A stretch of DNA of 64,000 nucleotides from CAVQSS01 sp963746605 (lineage in GTDB: Bacteria > Desulfobacterota > RBG-13-43-22). The stretch is from the NCBI GenBank assembly GCA_963746605.1, contig CAVVCH010000003.1, forward strand, positions 1 to 64,000, written 5' to 3'. The position numbers and the translations under genes were made by a program. This document shows, piece by piece, positions 26,825 through 35,448 of the stretch. Position 1 is the first letter of the stretch, and each line of letters opens with the position of its first letter. The notes below the pieces were generated by a model. The model made no database searches. It saw only the letters and a list, made by a program, of their open reading frames with translations, and had not been told where the DNA came from.

Positions 26825-27469
26825 TCAATAACCCAGATTTTCTCCGACCAACTTCACTTGAAGGCGATCCTTGACGGCCTGGCCTTCGATAATAGACCAC
26901 ATATTGCAAATACGGGTCGGGGTGTGGCAATCGCTGCACAAACCGGTTTCTTTGCAGGGGTTATCTATATTCAGCCGGATGCAGTTCATGGGCGCGGCCA
27001 CCTGTTTGGTCCGGTCCATGGCCTCCTGCAGGTTCAGGGCGACCTTATTCATGCCGATGACAAGGATGACTTTTTTGGGGCCAAAGGCCATCGCCGCCAC
27101 TCGGTTCCCCATCCCATCCAGATTCACCAGTTTTCCATCGAGCGTGATGGCGTTGCTGCTGGCGATCATGAAGTCGGCCGTCAGCCCCCGGCGGCGCTCC
27201 GCGAGGCCTTCTTCCGGTGAATATTCCGGCAGGTAAGGATCGATCACGGTAATCCTGGGGTTGGCCTTCAACCGTTCCCACAGCCCCATTTCTACCAGGG
27301 AAGTGGATCCGCAACGGAAGACCGAGGAGCCGTCCGGGATCAGGGCCGCCACTTCCTCCCGAGCCTGGGCAATGGTCGGGGCGTAGGTCCCGGACATGCG
27401 TCGCTTTTCCAGGGCCTTGATAATCTGTTGAGCCAACTTTTCTTTAAAAATTTCTTGCGGGGCAGCCAT
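26825..27469 (-). CDS. LUD-domain protein (LutC/YkgG-like lactate utilisation family)
   Basis: 214 residues covering the whole LUD domain. Motifs include IPDGSSVFRCGSTSLVEMGL, DFMIASSNAITLDGKLVNLDG and NRVAAMAFGPKKVILVIGMNK. The Cys-rich tail CKETGLCSDCHTPTRICN is typical of the stand-alone members in anaerobes and probably binds a metal or Fe-S cluster. LutC works with LutA and LutB in L-lactate oxidation, but neither partner is here. Its exact role in this organism is therefore open. A purine-rich AAAGGAGG site is just upstream of the ATG. Confidence 0.88.
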   Translation of the reverse strand: MAAPQEIFKEKLAQQIIKALEKRRMSGTYAPTIAQAREEVAALIPDGSSVFRCGSTSLVEMGLWERLKANPRITVIDPYLPEYSPEEGLAERRRGLTADFMIASSNAITLDGKLVNLDGMGNRVAAMAFGPKKVILVIGMNKVALNLQEAMDRTKQVAAPMNCIRLNIDNPCKETGLCSDCHTPTRICNMWSIIEGQAVKDRLQVKLVGENLGY

Positions 27470-27868
27470 GAAATCCTCCTTTTAGTAGTTAAATAAAGCC
27501 GTGCACTCATGTCATTGCGAGGTCGAGTGTAGGGGAGGGGTTAATCCCCTCCCGCACCCAGCCGGGCATAAATCATGCTCCTGAAAAAATTTGAATCCTT
27601 AATTCCCAAAGTCGGGAGGGGATTAACCCCTCCCCTACAAAAAACGGAGAGCTTGAATATTTTCATGCTTCGCGGGTGTCCGCCCAGGGCATGGGGGGTT
27701 ACTGGAATGCCATTTGTTGATAACCTCGCAAAAAGTCGTCACCCCGGTGAAAACCGGGGTCCAGTGATTTCATAACCGATTGAACCTACTGGATTCCGAC
27801 TTTCGTCGGAATGACGAAAATGGCCTTTCGGCGGCTTTTTGCGAGTCCGTCATTTGTTGTGGGGTTCC
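27470..27868. repeat. Intergenic repeats: 26-bp perfect inverted repeat and a second palindromic repeat
   Basis: A perfect 26-bp inverted repeat (27529-27554 and 27613-27638) with a 58-base spacer could form a long hairpin; each arm is itself nearly palindromic around TTAA. Further on, 27739-27820 contains CACCCCGGTGAAAACCGGGG and ATTCCGACTTTCGTCGGAAT, two hairpins of a dispersed repeat type. No gene is supported between the LUD and ferritin-like genes. Confidence 0.65.
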
Positions 27869-28333
27869 TCAAAACGGGCTTCCCAGACGTTCCTGAAGGC
27901 TGCGGCGGTGTTCTTTTTCTTCTTCGATAATGAGCCGGAGATTATCCCGGCTCCGGGGATCTTCAACGAAGGGCTCCAGCATTTCATAAAAAACTGCCGT
28001 GTCCTGCTCGAATTCCGCGGATATACGTATAACGGCCTGGATATCCGGGGCCTTGGAAAGATCCTGGTCATCCAGAGAAAAGGCTTTTTCCCCCAGGATG
28101 TTCTGAAACAGCTCCCGGCCCATGGCTTCCAGGTTCTGGTCCACCAGTTTGATCCCCACCCGATTTTTGAGCTCGGTGAACCAGCGCTGATGATCCAGCT
28201 CCTCGTCGGCCAGCAGGCCAAACAGATCCGCCAAGGAGGGATCGGAGGTTTCTCGCTGAGCCCGGCGATAGGTGCTTTCCCCGTTTTTTTCAATCTGTAA
28301 CGCAATTTCAATAATGTCGGTTATGGTAAACAT
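27869..28333 (-). CDS. Ferritin-like (rubrerythrin-type) diiron protein
   Basis: 154 residues forming a four-helix bundle. Candidate diiron ligands are Glu in EKNGESTYRRA, LADEELDHQRWF, SAEFEQDTAVFYEM and IIEEEKEHRRSL, the expected two ExxH-type pairs plus two single Glu. There is no rubredoxin domain at the C-terminus, so this is the short form. Such proteins reduce peroxide or store iron in anaerobes and usually take electrons from rubredoxin. A rubredoxin-like gene is encoded far away at 39227. Confidence 0.85.
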   Translation of the reverse strand: MFTITDIIEIALQIEKNGESTYRRAQRETSDPSLADLFGLLADEELDHQRWFTELKNRVGIKLVDQNLEAMGRELFQNILGEKAFSLDDQDLSKAPDIQAVIRISAEFEQDTAVFYEMLEPFVEDPRSRDNLRLIIEEEKEHRRSLQERLGSPF

Positions 28334-28488
28334 ATAGTCCTATCCTGGCGTTCAACGATTCACGCCGCGCAACAATAAAACTTGACAGGTAAAAGGCTGT
28401 TCCACTAAATTTATTAAATATCTTACAGGGTGTCAATTCATAAACGGGGAGAGTTTTCGTTCCCGGTTTCGAGGGTCGAGGAGGATTC

Positions 28489-29679
28489 ATGGATCCATTA
28501 AGTCAAATAACCATCCTTTCGTTGGAACAAGCCACCGTGTTGCCCTATTTGACCTTCCGGTTGGTCCAGGACGGTGTTCGGGTAATCCGTTTGGAGCATC
28601 CGGTCTTTGGTGACCCCAACCGCATGGTGGGGGATAACGTCCTCCAGGAAGAGCGGATGTTCAGTTATTTTATGGCCATCAACGCCGGGAAAAAAGCCCT
28701 GACCTTAAACCTGGGTGTTCCGGAAGGGCAGCAGATCTTAAAAGACCTGATTATGAAACTAAAGGTCGATATTTTTGCCACCAACCAACTTCCTCGAAAC
28801 TATGCCAAGCTGGGCATCGATTATGGAATCCTCAAGGCCGTCAAGCCGGATTTGATTTGGTTGGGAATCACCGGGTTCGGCCCGGACAGCAACGAGGCGG
28901 CCTACGATCCGATACTACAGGCCCGGGGCGGCCTGATGGAATTGACCGGGGAGGCGGACGGTGAACCCCAGGTCCTGGGCATCCCGCTGCCGGATATGGG
29001 AGCCAGCGAACACGCCTACGGTCTGCTGATGAAGGCCCTGTTTCGTCGCCAGGCTACCGGTCAGGGCAGCCGGATCGACCTGTCCATGTTCGAAAGCACG
29101 GTTTCCTGGCTGACCGTGCCCATCACCCTCAGCCGGTCCTTCGGCAAAAAGATCACCCGGCGGGGAAACACCCATGAGTTCTTCGCCCCGGTTTCCGTCT
29201 ACCCCACGGCCGACGGCTACGTGTACGTGGCCGGAGGCAACGACAAGCAGTGGAACGCCCTGACTCAATTGCCTGGTTTTGAATCGTTGGCCCAGGAACA
29301 ATACCGGAAGAACGCCGGCCGGATCGCCGAGGTAAAAAAACTGAATCAGGAGATCAGCGCTATCACCCGAAAATTCGGAAGCGCCGAATTGATCAGCCTC
29401 TTTAATCAAATCGGGGTGCCTATTTCCGAGATTCATTCTATTGATCAGGTGGCGCAGGACCCCTTGGTCGTCAAAAATCTGTTGAAGGCCAAGGACCCGA
29501 AAACCGGTCTGGAAATTACCCTGGCGCCGCCGCCCAACATGACCGAGTACTTGAAATCCAGCGGCGGGCAGCTATCTTTTCCACCCCGCTTCGGGGAACA
29601 TAATGAAGCGATTTACGGGCAGGTGTTAGGCCTCGGCCAGGAAAAATTAAATGAAATGAAAGAAAAGGGGATTATTTAG
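28489..29679 (+). CDS. CaiB/BaiF family (type III) CoA-transferase
   Basis: 396 residues, the normal family length. The catalytic Asp that forms the aspartyl-CoA thioester is in AAYDPILQARGGL (about residue 144). Other family motifs are RVIRLEHPVFGDPNR, INAGKKALTLNL, ITGFGPDSN and GQGSRIDLSMFES. These enzymes swap CoA between acyl groups such as formate/oxalate, carnitine, succinate or aromatic acids. The next gene, 4 bases downstream, encodes a B12-binding mutase domain, so the pair may act on a branched or hydroxy-acyl-CoA. A GGAGGA site lies five bases upstream of the ATG. Confidence 0.9.
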   Translation: MDPLSQITILSLEQATVLPYLTFRLVQDGVRVIRLEHPVFGDPNRMVGDNVLQEERMFSYFMAINAGKKALTLNLGVPEGQQILKDLIMKLKVDIFATNQLPRNYAKLGIDYGILKAVKPDLIWLGITGFGPDSNEAAYDPILQARGGLMELTGEADGEPQVLGIPLPDMGASEHAYGLLMKALFRRQATGQGSRIDLSMFESTVSWLTVPITLSRSFGKKITRRGNTHEFFAPVSVYPTADGYVYVAGGNDKQWNALTQLPGFESLAQEQYRKNAGRIAEVKKLNQEISAITRKFGSAELISLFNQIGVPISEIHSIDQVAQDPLVVKNLLKAKDPKTGLEITLAPPPNMTEYLKSSGGQLSFPPRFGEHNEAIYGQVLGLGQEKLNEMKEKGII

Positions 29680-29682
29680 TCC

Positions 29683-30093
29683 ATGACCAGCGAGAAGAAA
29701 CCCAGTCGAAAAATAAGGATCTTGATCGCCAAACCGGGATTGGACGGCCACGACCGGGGCGCCAAGGTAATGGCCCACGCCCTGCGGGATGCGGGGATGG
29801 AGGTTATTTACACCGGTCTGCACCAGACCGTGGAGAGCATCGTCCAGGCGGCCCTCCAGGAGGCGGTGGATGTGGTCGGTCTGTCCATTATGTCCGGGGC
29901 CCATTTGCCCATCAGCAAGAAACTGATGGCCCTCATGGCCGAGAAGGGTCTCCAGGACCGGTTGGTCCTGGTGGGCGGTGTGATCCCCAAACGGGATATC
30001 CAGGCCTTGAAGGACCTGGGCGTGGCCGGTGTGTTCCCCGGAGGGACCCCTTTCAAAACGCCGATTGAATTCATCCAAAGTCGGTTAAATTAG
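29683..30093 (+). CDS. Cobalamin-binding mutase small subunit
   Basis: 136 residues equal to the C-terminal B12-binding domain of methylmalonyl-CoA-type mutases. The axial His is in PGLDGHDRGAK (DxHxxG), and later conserved parts are VVGLSIMSGAHL and VLVGGVIPKRDI, then GVAGVFPGGTP. In split mutases this subunit pairs with a large catalytic subunit, as in methylmalonyl-CoA or 2-hydroxyisobutyryl-CoA mutase. No large subunit is in the window. An IS remnant and deletion scar begin about 75 bases downstream, so a partner gene may have been lost or lies elsewhere. Confidence 0.9.
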   Translation: MTSEKKPSRKIRILIAKPGLDGHDRGAKVMAHALRDAGMEVIYTGLHQTVESIVQAALQEAVDVVGLSIMSGAHLPISKKLMALMAEKGLQDRLVLVGGVIPKRDIQALKDLGVAGVFPGGTPFKTPIEFIQSRLN

Positions 30094-30169
30094 TTTTTTT
30101 CTCCAAAGGGTGGGAGGCTTCAGCCCCTCCCTCTCTGGCGGGCGCCTGAAAGCGCGGCGCCCCGGATAG

Positions 30170-31173
30170 GCGACCGGAGCCGAACGGAAAACCAAGGGAT
30201 TTTCCTGTTGGGCTCAATTTGTCTCCATGTTGTTTTGCCAACTGGGCCGCGCCCATTCTTTGCGGGAAATTACCCAGGGTCTTAGAAGTTGCGAAGGGAA
30301 ATTAAAGCACCTGGGCATTACCGCACCGGCTCGGGCGACGCTATCGTATGCCAACCAACATCGTCCCTGGGAGCTATATCAGCAGATCTTGTTTAACCTG
30401 CTCGGACGTTGCCGGAGCGAAGTGGTCGGTCACAAAAAGTTCCGGTTTAAAAATCAAGTTAGTGAGCTTAGATTCCTCCGTAATCGATTTATGCGTCACC
30501 CTGTTTGACTGGGCCAAGTTTCGTCGCACCAAAGGGGCCATTAAATTGCACCTCATTCTAGACCATGATGGGTATCTGCCCTCGTTTGCCGTGATCACCG
30601 AAGGCAAGATCTCCGATGTGAAGGTGGCCCATACCCTTAAATTTGATCCCGGCACGATTGTGGTCTATGACCGGGGTTACAATGACTATGCCCTTTTTGG
30701 TCAATGGACCCGCCAAGGAGTATATTTCGTAACCCGGATGAAGGACAACGCCCTCTACGAAGTCCAGGAGGAGAAATCCATTCCCCAGCACGGCCTTATT
30801 TTAAAAGATCAGATCATCCGTCTAACGGGCCTCAAGGCGGAGGAGAAATGTCCCTTCCCCCTGCGGCGGATCGAGGTTTATATCCCCGAAAAAAATGTGA
30901 CTTATGCCTTCCTAACCAACCACTTAAAGTTAGGATCCACGACGATAGCGGCCGTTTATAAAGATCGCTGGCAGATTGAATTGTTTTTCAAAGCACTGAA
31001 GCAAAACCTGAAAATCAAGACGTTCGTAGGTACCAGCGCCAATGCCGTCAAAATTCAAATTTGGACAGCATTAATCGCCATGCTGATTCTGCGGTTCCTT
31101 CAGCTTAAATCCCGATACTCCTGGTCCCTATCGAACCTAATCGCCCTGTTACGTTTTAACCTCTTCACCCATC
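30170..31173 (+). mobile_element. Remnant IS4-family transposase, truncated at both ends and frameshifted
   Basis: The N-terminal part (frame of 30227) contains GFSCWAQFVSMLFCQLGRAH, the DUF4372-type start of IS4 transposases, but lacks roughly the first 25-30 residues. The frame shifts at an A-run near 30445. The DDE core then reads on: first Asp in SLDSSVIDL, second in VVYDRGYND, Glu in DRWQIELFFKALK. The sequence stops matching after LIALLRFNLFTHR, about 30 residues before the usual end, and runs into the next gene. I see no terminal inverted repeats. It is an immobile relic; its right edge coincides with loss of the start of the following regulator. Confidence 0.8.
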
Positions 31174-32544
31174 GAGGAACGCCATCAAATCCGCCTTCTG
31201 GTCGTTGACGACGAAAAAAACCAACGGGAGTTGCTGCAGGGCTTCCTGCAGAAAAAGGGCTATGCCGTCCAGGCGGCGGGGGGCGGGGAGGCCGCTCTCG
31301 GCTGGCTGAAAGAAAACGGCTGCGAGGTGGTGTTCACCGATCATAAGATGCCCGGCATGGATGGAACGACCCTGCTCCAGGAAATTAAAAAACGACATCC
31401 TGAAACGGTGGTGGTCCTGATGACGGCCTACGGCACGGTAGAGAAGGCCGTCGAGGCCATGAAAAAGGGGGCCTACGATTACCTGACCAAACCTATTGAT
31501 CTGGACGAACTGTTGATCTTATTGGGACGGATCGAGAGCAGCCTGCTGCTGACCTGGGAGGTGAGGCAACTGCGCCAGGAGCTGAAAAATAAATTCAGCT
31601 TTGAGGGATTGATTACCCACAGCCCCCGGATGGAGGATGTCCTCTCCCTGGTGGCCCGGGTGGCCCCCAGCCAGTCCACGGTGTTGATCCGGGGCGAGAG
31701 CGGCACGGGCAAAGGGCTGCTGGCCCGGATCATCCATTATCACAGCCCCCGCTCTTCCGGTCCGCTGGTGACCATCAATTGCGCGGCCATCCCCGAGAAT
31801 CTGCTGGAAAGCGAGCTTTTCGGCCATGAAAAAGGGGCTTTTACCGGCGCGATTTCACAGCATTCGGGAAAATTTGAGCAAGCTCAAGGAGGGACCCTAT
31901 TTTTAGACGAGATCGGGGATCTTTCCCCGGTGCTGCAGTCCAAACTGTTGCGAGCCGTTCAGGAGAGGGCTTTTGAGCGGGTGGGGGGGAGTAAAACCAT
32001 CGAGGTGGACGTCCGGCTGATCTCGGCCACCCACCAGGACCTGGAGCAACTCATTCGGGAGAACCGCTTCCGGGAGGACCTGTACTACCGATTGAACGTG
32101 GTGTCACTCTTCCTCCCGCCCCTGCGGGAACGAAAAGAGGACATCCCCATCCTCTTGGATCATTTTCTGAAAAAATTCGGCCGGGCCAACAAGAAAGAGA
32201 ATATCGAAGTATCCAGGGAGGCTCGGGACCTGCTCCTGCGCCATGATTACCCGGGAAATATCCGGGAACTGGAAAACCTGGTTGAAAGGGCCGTAGTCCT
32301 GGCCCGGGACAATTTGATTACTTCCCGGGAGATTCCTTTCCATTTAAAGGATGGCCGGGAAGAGTCGGAGACGCCGCCTCCGCTGTCTTCCGATCTCCCC
32401 CTGATGGAACAGTTGGATGCCTTGGAGAAGTTTCTGATCCGGCAGGCCTTGAAAGAGGCCGAAGGGGTGCAGACCCGGGCGGCGGACCGGTTAGGCATCA
32501 GCGAACGGGTGCTGCGCTATAAACTTAAGAAGTACGGCATTTGA
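31171..32544 (+). pseudogene. Sigma-54-dependent NtrC-type response regulator, 5' end lost
   Basis: Coding sequence is continuous from about 31171 (EERHQIRLLVVDDEKNQREL) to 32544, 450 or more residues. It has a receiver domain with Asp in VVFTDHKMPGMDG and Lys in YLTKPIDL. The AAA+ domain follows with Walker A GESGTGKGL, sigma-54 loop ELFGHEKGAFTGA and Walker B GGTLFLDEIGDL. The Fis-type helix-turn-helix ends in AADRLGISERVLRYKLKK. No ATG, GTG or good ribosome binding site is in frame between the stop at 31138 and the domain; only TTG 31231 and CTG 31198 are possible. Upstream is a broken IS4 element, so the native start was probably removed. Translation from an internal TTG would delete the acidic pair of the receiver. 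Confidence 0.85.
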
Positions 32545-32588
32545 AATGAACGTCGAACATTGAACATCGAACGCCCAACCTCGAATGA
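32545..32588 (+). repeat. Dispersed AACATCGAAC-type repeat, copy 1
   Basis: A short run of imperfect 8-10 base units (GAACGTCGAACATTGAACAT and further) ending in CGAATGAAAAAC. The same sequence type occurs as an inverted pair at 46901-46945 and 47053-47090. Here it begins at the base after the regulator stop codon and ends inside the start of the antitoxin relic. Confidence 0.65.
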
Positions 32589-32788
32589 AAAACAAACCTC
32601 CATTGATTATAACCCAGAACGGAAAACCCGCCGGAGTTCTCCTCTCTCCTGGTGACTACGATGAACTGGTTTACAAGAAAGCGTTTCTTGATTCTGTCGG
32701 AAGAGGGATAGCGGATACTGAAAGCGGAAATGTTTACAGCACTAAAGAACTCAAGACGGCATTGATTGAGAGAAGAACCGGGAGATGA
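32585..32788 (+). pseudogene. Phd/YefM-type antitoxin, N-terminus replaced
   Basis: 67 residues. PLIITQNGKPAGVLLSPGDYDELVYKKAF and the C-terminal part match the middle and end of Phd/YefM antitoxins. The first 20 or so residues, which normally start the DNA-binding fold, are missing. The ATG and next codons come from the end of a dispersed repeat. The stop codon overlaps the start of a toxin relic (ATGA), the classic arrangement of such pairs. It is probably non-functional as a repressor, though the toxin-binding tail is intact. Confidence 0.7.
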
Positions 32789-32943
32789 AAATCAGATGGA
32801 CTCATGAAGACCCAATGCCGTTAACTAAGCCCTTTTGCCAGACGTTGGGTCTGACCCTCTATCCACCGCCTTCGCGCTTAACGACTTACGGCCCATTTGA
32901 CTCATTACCTTCCGCTTTTAATCATCTTTTCCTCAATCTCTGA
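32785..32943 (+). pseudogene. RelE/ParE-type toxin relic
   Basis: The frame opens with MKIRWTHE, the usual first residues of RelE/ParE toxins paired with Phd-type antitoxins, and overlaps the antitoxin stop by four bases. After about nine codons similarity ends, and the remaining 43 codons have no toxin features. The toxin body has been deleted. Confidence 0.55.
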
Positions 32944-33303
32944 TTTTCCGTTCTTCCCTCTTCCCTCTGGTCTTTTTCCTCTTCTCTATACCCTACCCCC
33001 GACACCCCATCCCTGTTTTTCCCTTGACTTCCTACAAAACCTTTTTATATACGTATACTTACACCATGGAACCCATGGCCATTCTTTTCCGTAATACCTA
33101 CCACTCGTTTTTCTGATATTAAAGTTCATGCTTTTTGGGGTAGGTTGCCCGGTGTGGAAGCGAATTTTTGGCCATAATGTAGTGGCGCAATTAAAGCGAT
33201 CACCGGCGGCTCCATTAGGGGGAGCGTCGCCGGATAGGTTTAGGTTTCCGATGAGGGCCTTTGAACGCGTTCCGAAGTAGAAGAGCTGCTACCCGAGGAA
33301 TTA
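32944..33303. other. Non-coding edge of accessory island
   Basis: No gene is supported. Around 33023-33050 there is a TTGACT / TATATA pair with a 16-base spacer that resembles a promoter, but only a 15-codon frame follows. The stretch separates the toxin-antitoxin relic from the cassette-like genes. Confidence 0.35.
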
Positions 33304-33558
33304 TTGGGTTTATTCAGAACCATGGCTGGTTTTACTCATTGGCCCGACATCATAAAGATGCTTCCGTTAAAGAATACTGAATTCGGTGAACAAAGTCCCC
33401 CTTTACAAATAGGCCGGGGGTTGGAGGCATCATACTGGACAGAATGGGATGGCGGGCTGCGAATGATTTTCGGAGAAGTTTTTAGGAAAAACTACGACGG
33501 TAGGTATCTGCCGCGTAGCGGTTTACTTCAACAACCGCGTCGAGCCGACGCACTGTGA
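33304..33558 (+). CDS. Hypothetical cassette-type protein
   Basis: An 84-codon frame with a TTG start; an internal ATG is at 33322. The product has several Trp and Gly residues (EASYWTEWDGGLRM) and no recognised domain. The stop codon lies inside the attC-like site that follows, as is common for integron cassette genes. The frame could also be chance coding, so confidence is low. Confidence 0.35.
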   Translation: MGLFRTMAGFTHWPDIIKMLPLKNTEFGEQSPPLQIGRGLEASYWTEWDGGLRMIFGEVFRKNYDGRYLPRSGLLQQPRRADAL

Positions 33559-33615
33559 CGGCGCGTTGTTTCCTGAAATCTTCGTGCCCCGCGCGGCTCA
33601 CGCCGAGCGTTAAGT
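33526..33615 (+). other. attC-like recombination site 1
   Basis: About 90 bases. The right end has the core site GTTAAGT (GTTRRRY) at 33609-33615, the left end CTTCAAC (one base off RYYYAAC) at 33526-33532. The arms GGCTCACGCCGAGCG and the inverse complement of CGTCGAGCC pair well and leave one unpaired base, as the extrahelical bases of attC do. The left arm CGAGCCGACGC closely resembles attC sites of known antibiotic cassettes. Confidence 0.7.
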
Positions 33616-33634
33616 GCTTAAAGAGACCTATAGT

Positions 33635-34165
33635 ATGGATCCTCTGACTATTATTGGCATTGCTCTCTCTGTAATTATTGCTTTTTGACAATATCGGAAG
33701 GCTAAGGCTGCGGAGAATAAGCTCAACTCAACACTGAGTGGATTGCCCGATAAAATAGTCGCACAGTTGGGTGGAATTATTCAAAAATTACCTGTTCACT
33801 CAAGAAAGGAAACAACTGGTCCTGTGAACGGTGTAGAAATGACTCACATTAGATACGCTGATGTTAACAATGATTCCCGCAATGAACTACTTGTTGAGTA
33901 CCCAGCTGGCGCTCATGGGAAAGTGCTCAATGTCTATGGATGGAAAGATCATGAGTTTACTTTAATAGGGGGGCTAAGTTCTGGCACTCCCGAAGGTTTT
34001 GAGGTTGGAGATTTTGACGATGATGGAAGGATAGAAATCACATCGAAGGAAACTGATTGGGATACAGACCTTCCTTATGTATCTGCACCAAGAATGACTG
34101 TCATGTATAGGTGGAATGGCAGGGACTTTGAAAAGCTCAAGGACAATAAGGAACTACACTCCTGA
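33635..34165 (+). pseudogene. Cassette hypothetical protein with FG-GAP-like segment, in-frame TGA
   Basis: From ATG 33635 the frame has a hydrophobic N-terminal segment (LTIIGIALSVIIAF) and then TGA at 33686-33688. It continues for 159 codons (QYRKAKAAENKLN onward) to 34165. A membrane anchor followed by a charged linker makes a Trp codon (TGG) the likely original of this TGA. The C-terminal part has Asp/Asn-rich loops (IRYADVNNDSRNELL and FEVGDFDDDGRIEI) similar to FG-GAP/VCBS calcium-binding repeats. Base composition is lower in GC than the flanks. The start lies 20 bases after the attC core, as expected for a captured cassette. It may still be translated from internal starts. Confidence 0.5.
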
Positions 34166-34216
34166 AGACGTGGAAAGAATACGTAAGGAGTCGGAAAAGT
34201 TAGGTTAGTCTATAGC

Positions 34217-34276
34217 ACTTAACCACTCATGAGGCCGGACGATTAACAGCGCCCACGGCTTCACTCCACATTATCT
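34217..34276 (+). other. attC-like recombination site 2
   Basis: Left core ACTTAAC (RYYYAAC) at 34217-34223 and right core ATTATCT at 34270-34276, which differs from GTTRRRY at the first and fifth bases. The arms AACCACTCATGAGGCC and GGCTTCACTCCAC are partly complementary. The next gene starts 18 bases after the right core. Confidence 0.45.
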
Positions 34277-34293
34277 GCTCAAGGAATAGAACA

Positions 34294-34560
34294 TTGGAAA
34301 CAATTGAAATAAAAATTACAGAAAATGAACGGGACCTAATTATTGATCATACTTTTGCCGGGGATGATCTGACAAAACGAATTAAGCTGGCTGAGCTGAA
34401 TGGGAAATATCTGCTTGCCAAATATACAATTGAAGATCTTAATGAACTAGTTGGATATATCGCAGCAGAATCAAATCATACAGAAGACCCTAACTTGCAA
34501 AAACAGTTGGATAAACTTTTTGAAAAATTGAGCCGTATTGTCGAAAATAACGATGGCTGA
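34294..34560 (+). CDS. Hypothetical small cassette protein
   Basis: 88 residues from a TTG start, acidic and probably folded (IEIKITENERDLIIDHTF, then YTIEDLNELVGYIAAESNH). It looks like an alpha-beta protein without Cys or membrane segments. AT-rich base use differs from the housekeeping genes of the window. I do not recognise the family. It lies immediately after an attC-like site and before an acetyltransferase gene. Confidence 0.6.
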   Translation: METIEIKITENERDLIIDHTFAGDDLTKRIKLAELNGKYLLAKYTIEDLNELVGYIAAESNHTEDPNLQKQLDKLFEKLSRIVENNDG

Positions 34561-34718
34561 AAATAAGATAACCCCTTGTTACACGCTCGACCGGGAACCG
34601 GGGGCGGTTTTTTTACATATGTCAAATCCAGTTGAACGAGGTTAAAGCCACTTCCGCATTGGGTTCCCGGCGGGTGAACAAACAGTTGGCGGGTAGAAAA
34701 GGAAGGAATACGAAGCAC

Positions 34719-35231
34719 ATGAATCTGAAGATCGGTATCAGGAGCGAAACCGATGCCGATGTTTGCGCAATAACCGAGGTGACTGTCGCCGCATTTAAGA
34801 CCCTGGAGATCAGCAATCACACAGAGCAATTTATTATATTGGCACTACGCGCCGCCAAGGCCCTCACGATATCGCTTGTCGCAGAAGTGGATGGCCGTAT
34901 AATTGGTCATATAGCCTTCTCTCCCCTGACCATTTCCGGCGGCACACCGAACTGGTATGGCCTGGGACCTGTTTCGGTGTTGCCGGAGTACCAGCGGCAG
35001 GGCATTGGCAAGGCCCTGATACGGGAAGGGCTGTCACGGCTGAAAGATATGAACGCTCAAGGATGTTGTCTCGTGGGACACCCGGATTACTACAAGAAAT
35101 TCGGGTTCAAGAACATGTCCGGCCTTGAGCTTGAGGGAGTGCCACCGGAGGTCTTCTTCGCTCTGTCTTTCGACGGGCATACTCCGCAGGGCACTGTCAC
35201 TTTTCACGACGGATTCAAGGCGGACGGCTAA
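34719..35231 (+). CDS. GNAT-family N-acetyltransferase (YhbS-like)
   Basis: 170 residues from ATG 34719, chosen because AAGGAAGG lies about 10 bases upstream; the frame is open to 34632. The acetyl-CoA binding motif A is PVSVLPEYQRQGIGKALI, with the Q/RxxGxG/A signature, followed by CCLVGHPDYYKKFGF. The N-terminal IRSETDADVCAITEVT is typical of the YhbS subfamily, which acetylates small amines or other unknown substrates. GNAT genes are common integron cargo. It ends inside an attC-like site. Confidence 0.85.
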   Translation: MNLKIGIRSETDADVCAITEVTVAAFKTLEISNHTEQFIILALRAAKALTISLVAEVDGRIIGHIAFSPLTISGGTPNWYGLGPVSVLPEYQRQGIGKALIREGLSRLKDMNAQGCCLVGHPDYYKKFGFKNMSGLELEGVPPEVFFALSFDGHTPQGTVTFHDGFKADG

Positions 35232-35281
35232 CAAGAGGGGGCAGGAGAGGCTTTACAGCGCGCCTGACCCTAAGCGTTACT
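35226..35281 (+). other. attC-like recombination site 3
   Basis: Left end GGCTAACAAG and right end AAGCGTTACT bound a 56-base imperfect palindrome in which AGGGGGCAGG pairs with CCTGACCCT. The core triplets AAC and GTT are in place though the outer bases deviate from consensus. The stop of the upstream acetyltransferase gene lies in the left core. Confidence 0.55.
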
Positions 35282-35448
35282 GGAGCCTGAAGCGTAGCCA
35301 ATGCGGCCTAGCCCCTATCGGGTCTATGTCACAGTCAGCTCGGCCGCCGACAGCATTGGCTTGCATGGGTCTAAAGGCCCGGCAAGCGGCATGCCACGGG
35401 TCAACGCCGCATTAGCCGCCAAGTGGATAGGCAGATCGAAGGTGAATC

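Noticed and set aside
33635..34165. In-frame TGA at 33686 as a third selenocysteine codon
   Set aside because: The TGA follows a membrane segment (VIIAF) where Trp is likely, there is no redox motif, and no suitable hairpin with a G-loop follows; a nonsense change from TGG fits better.
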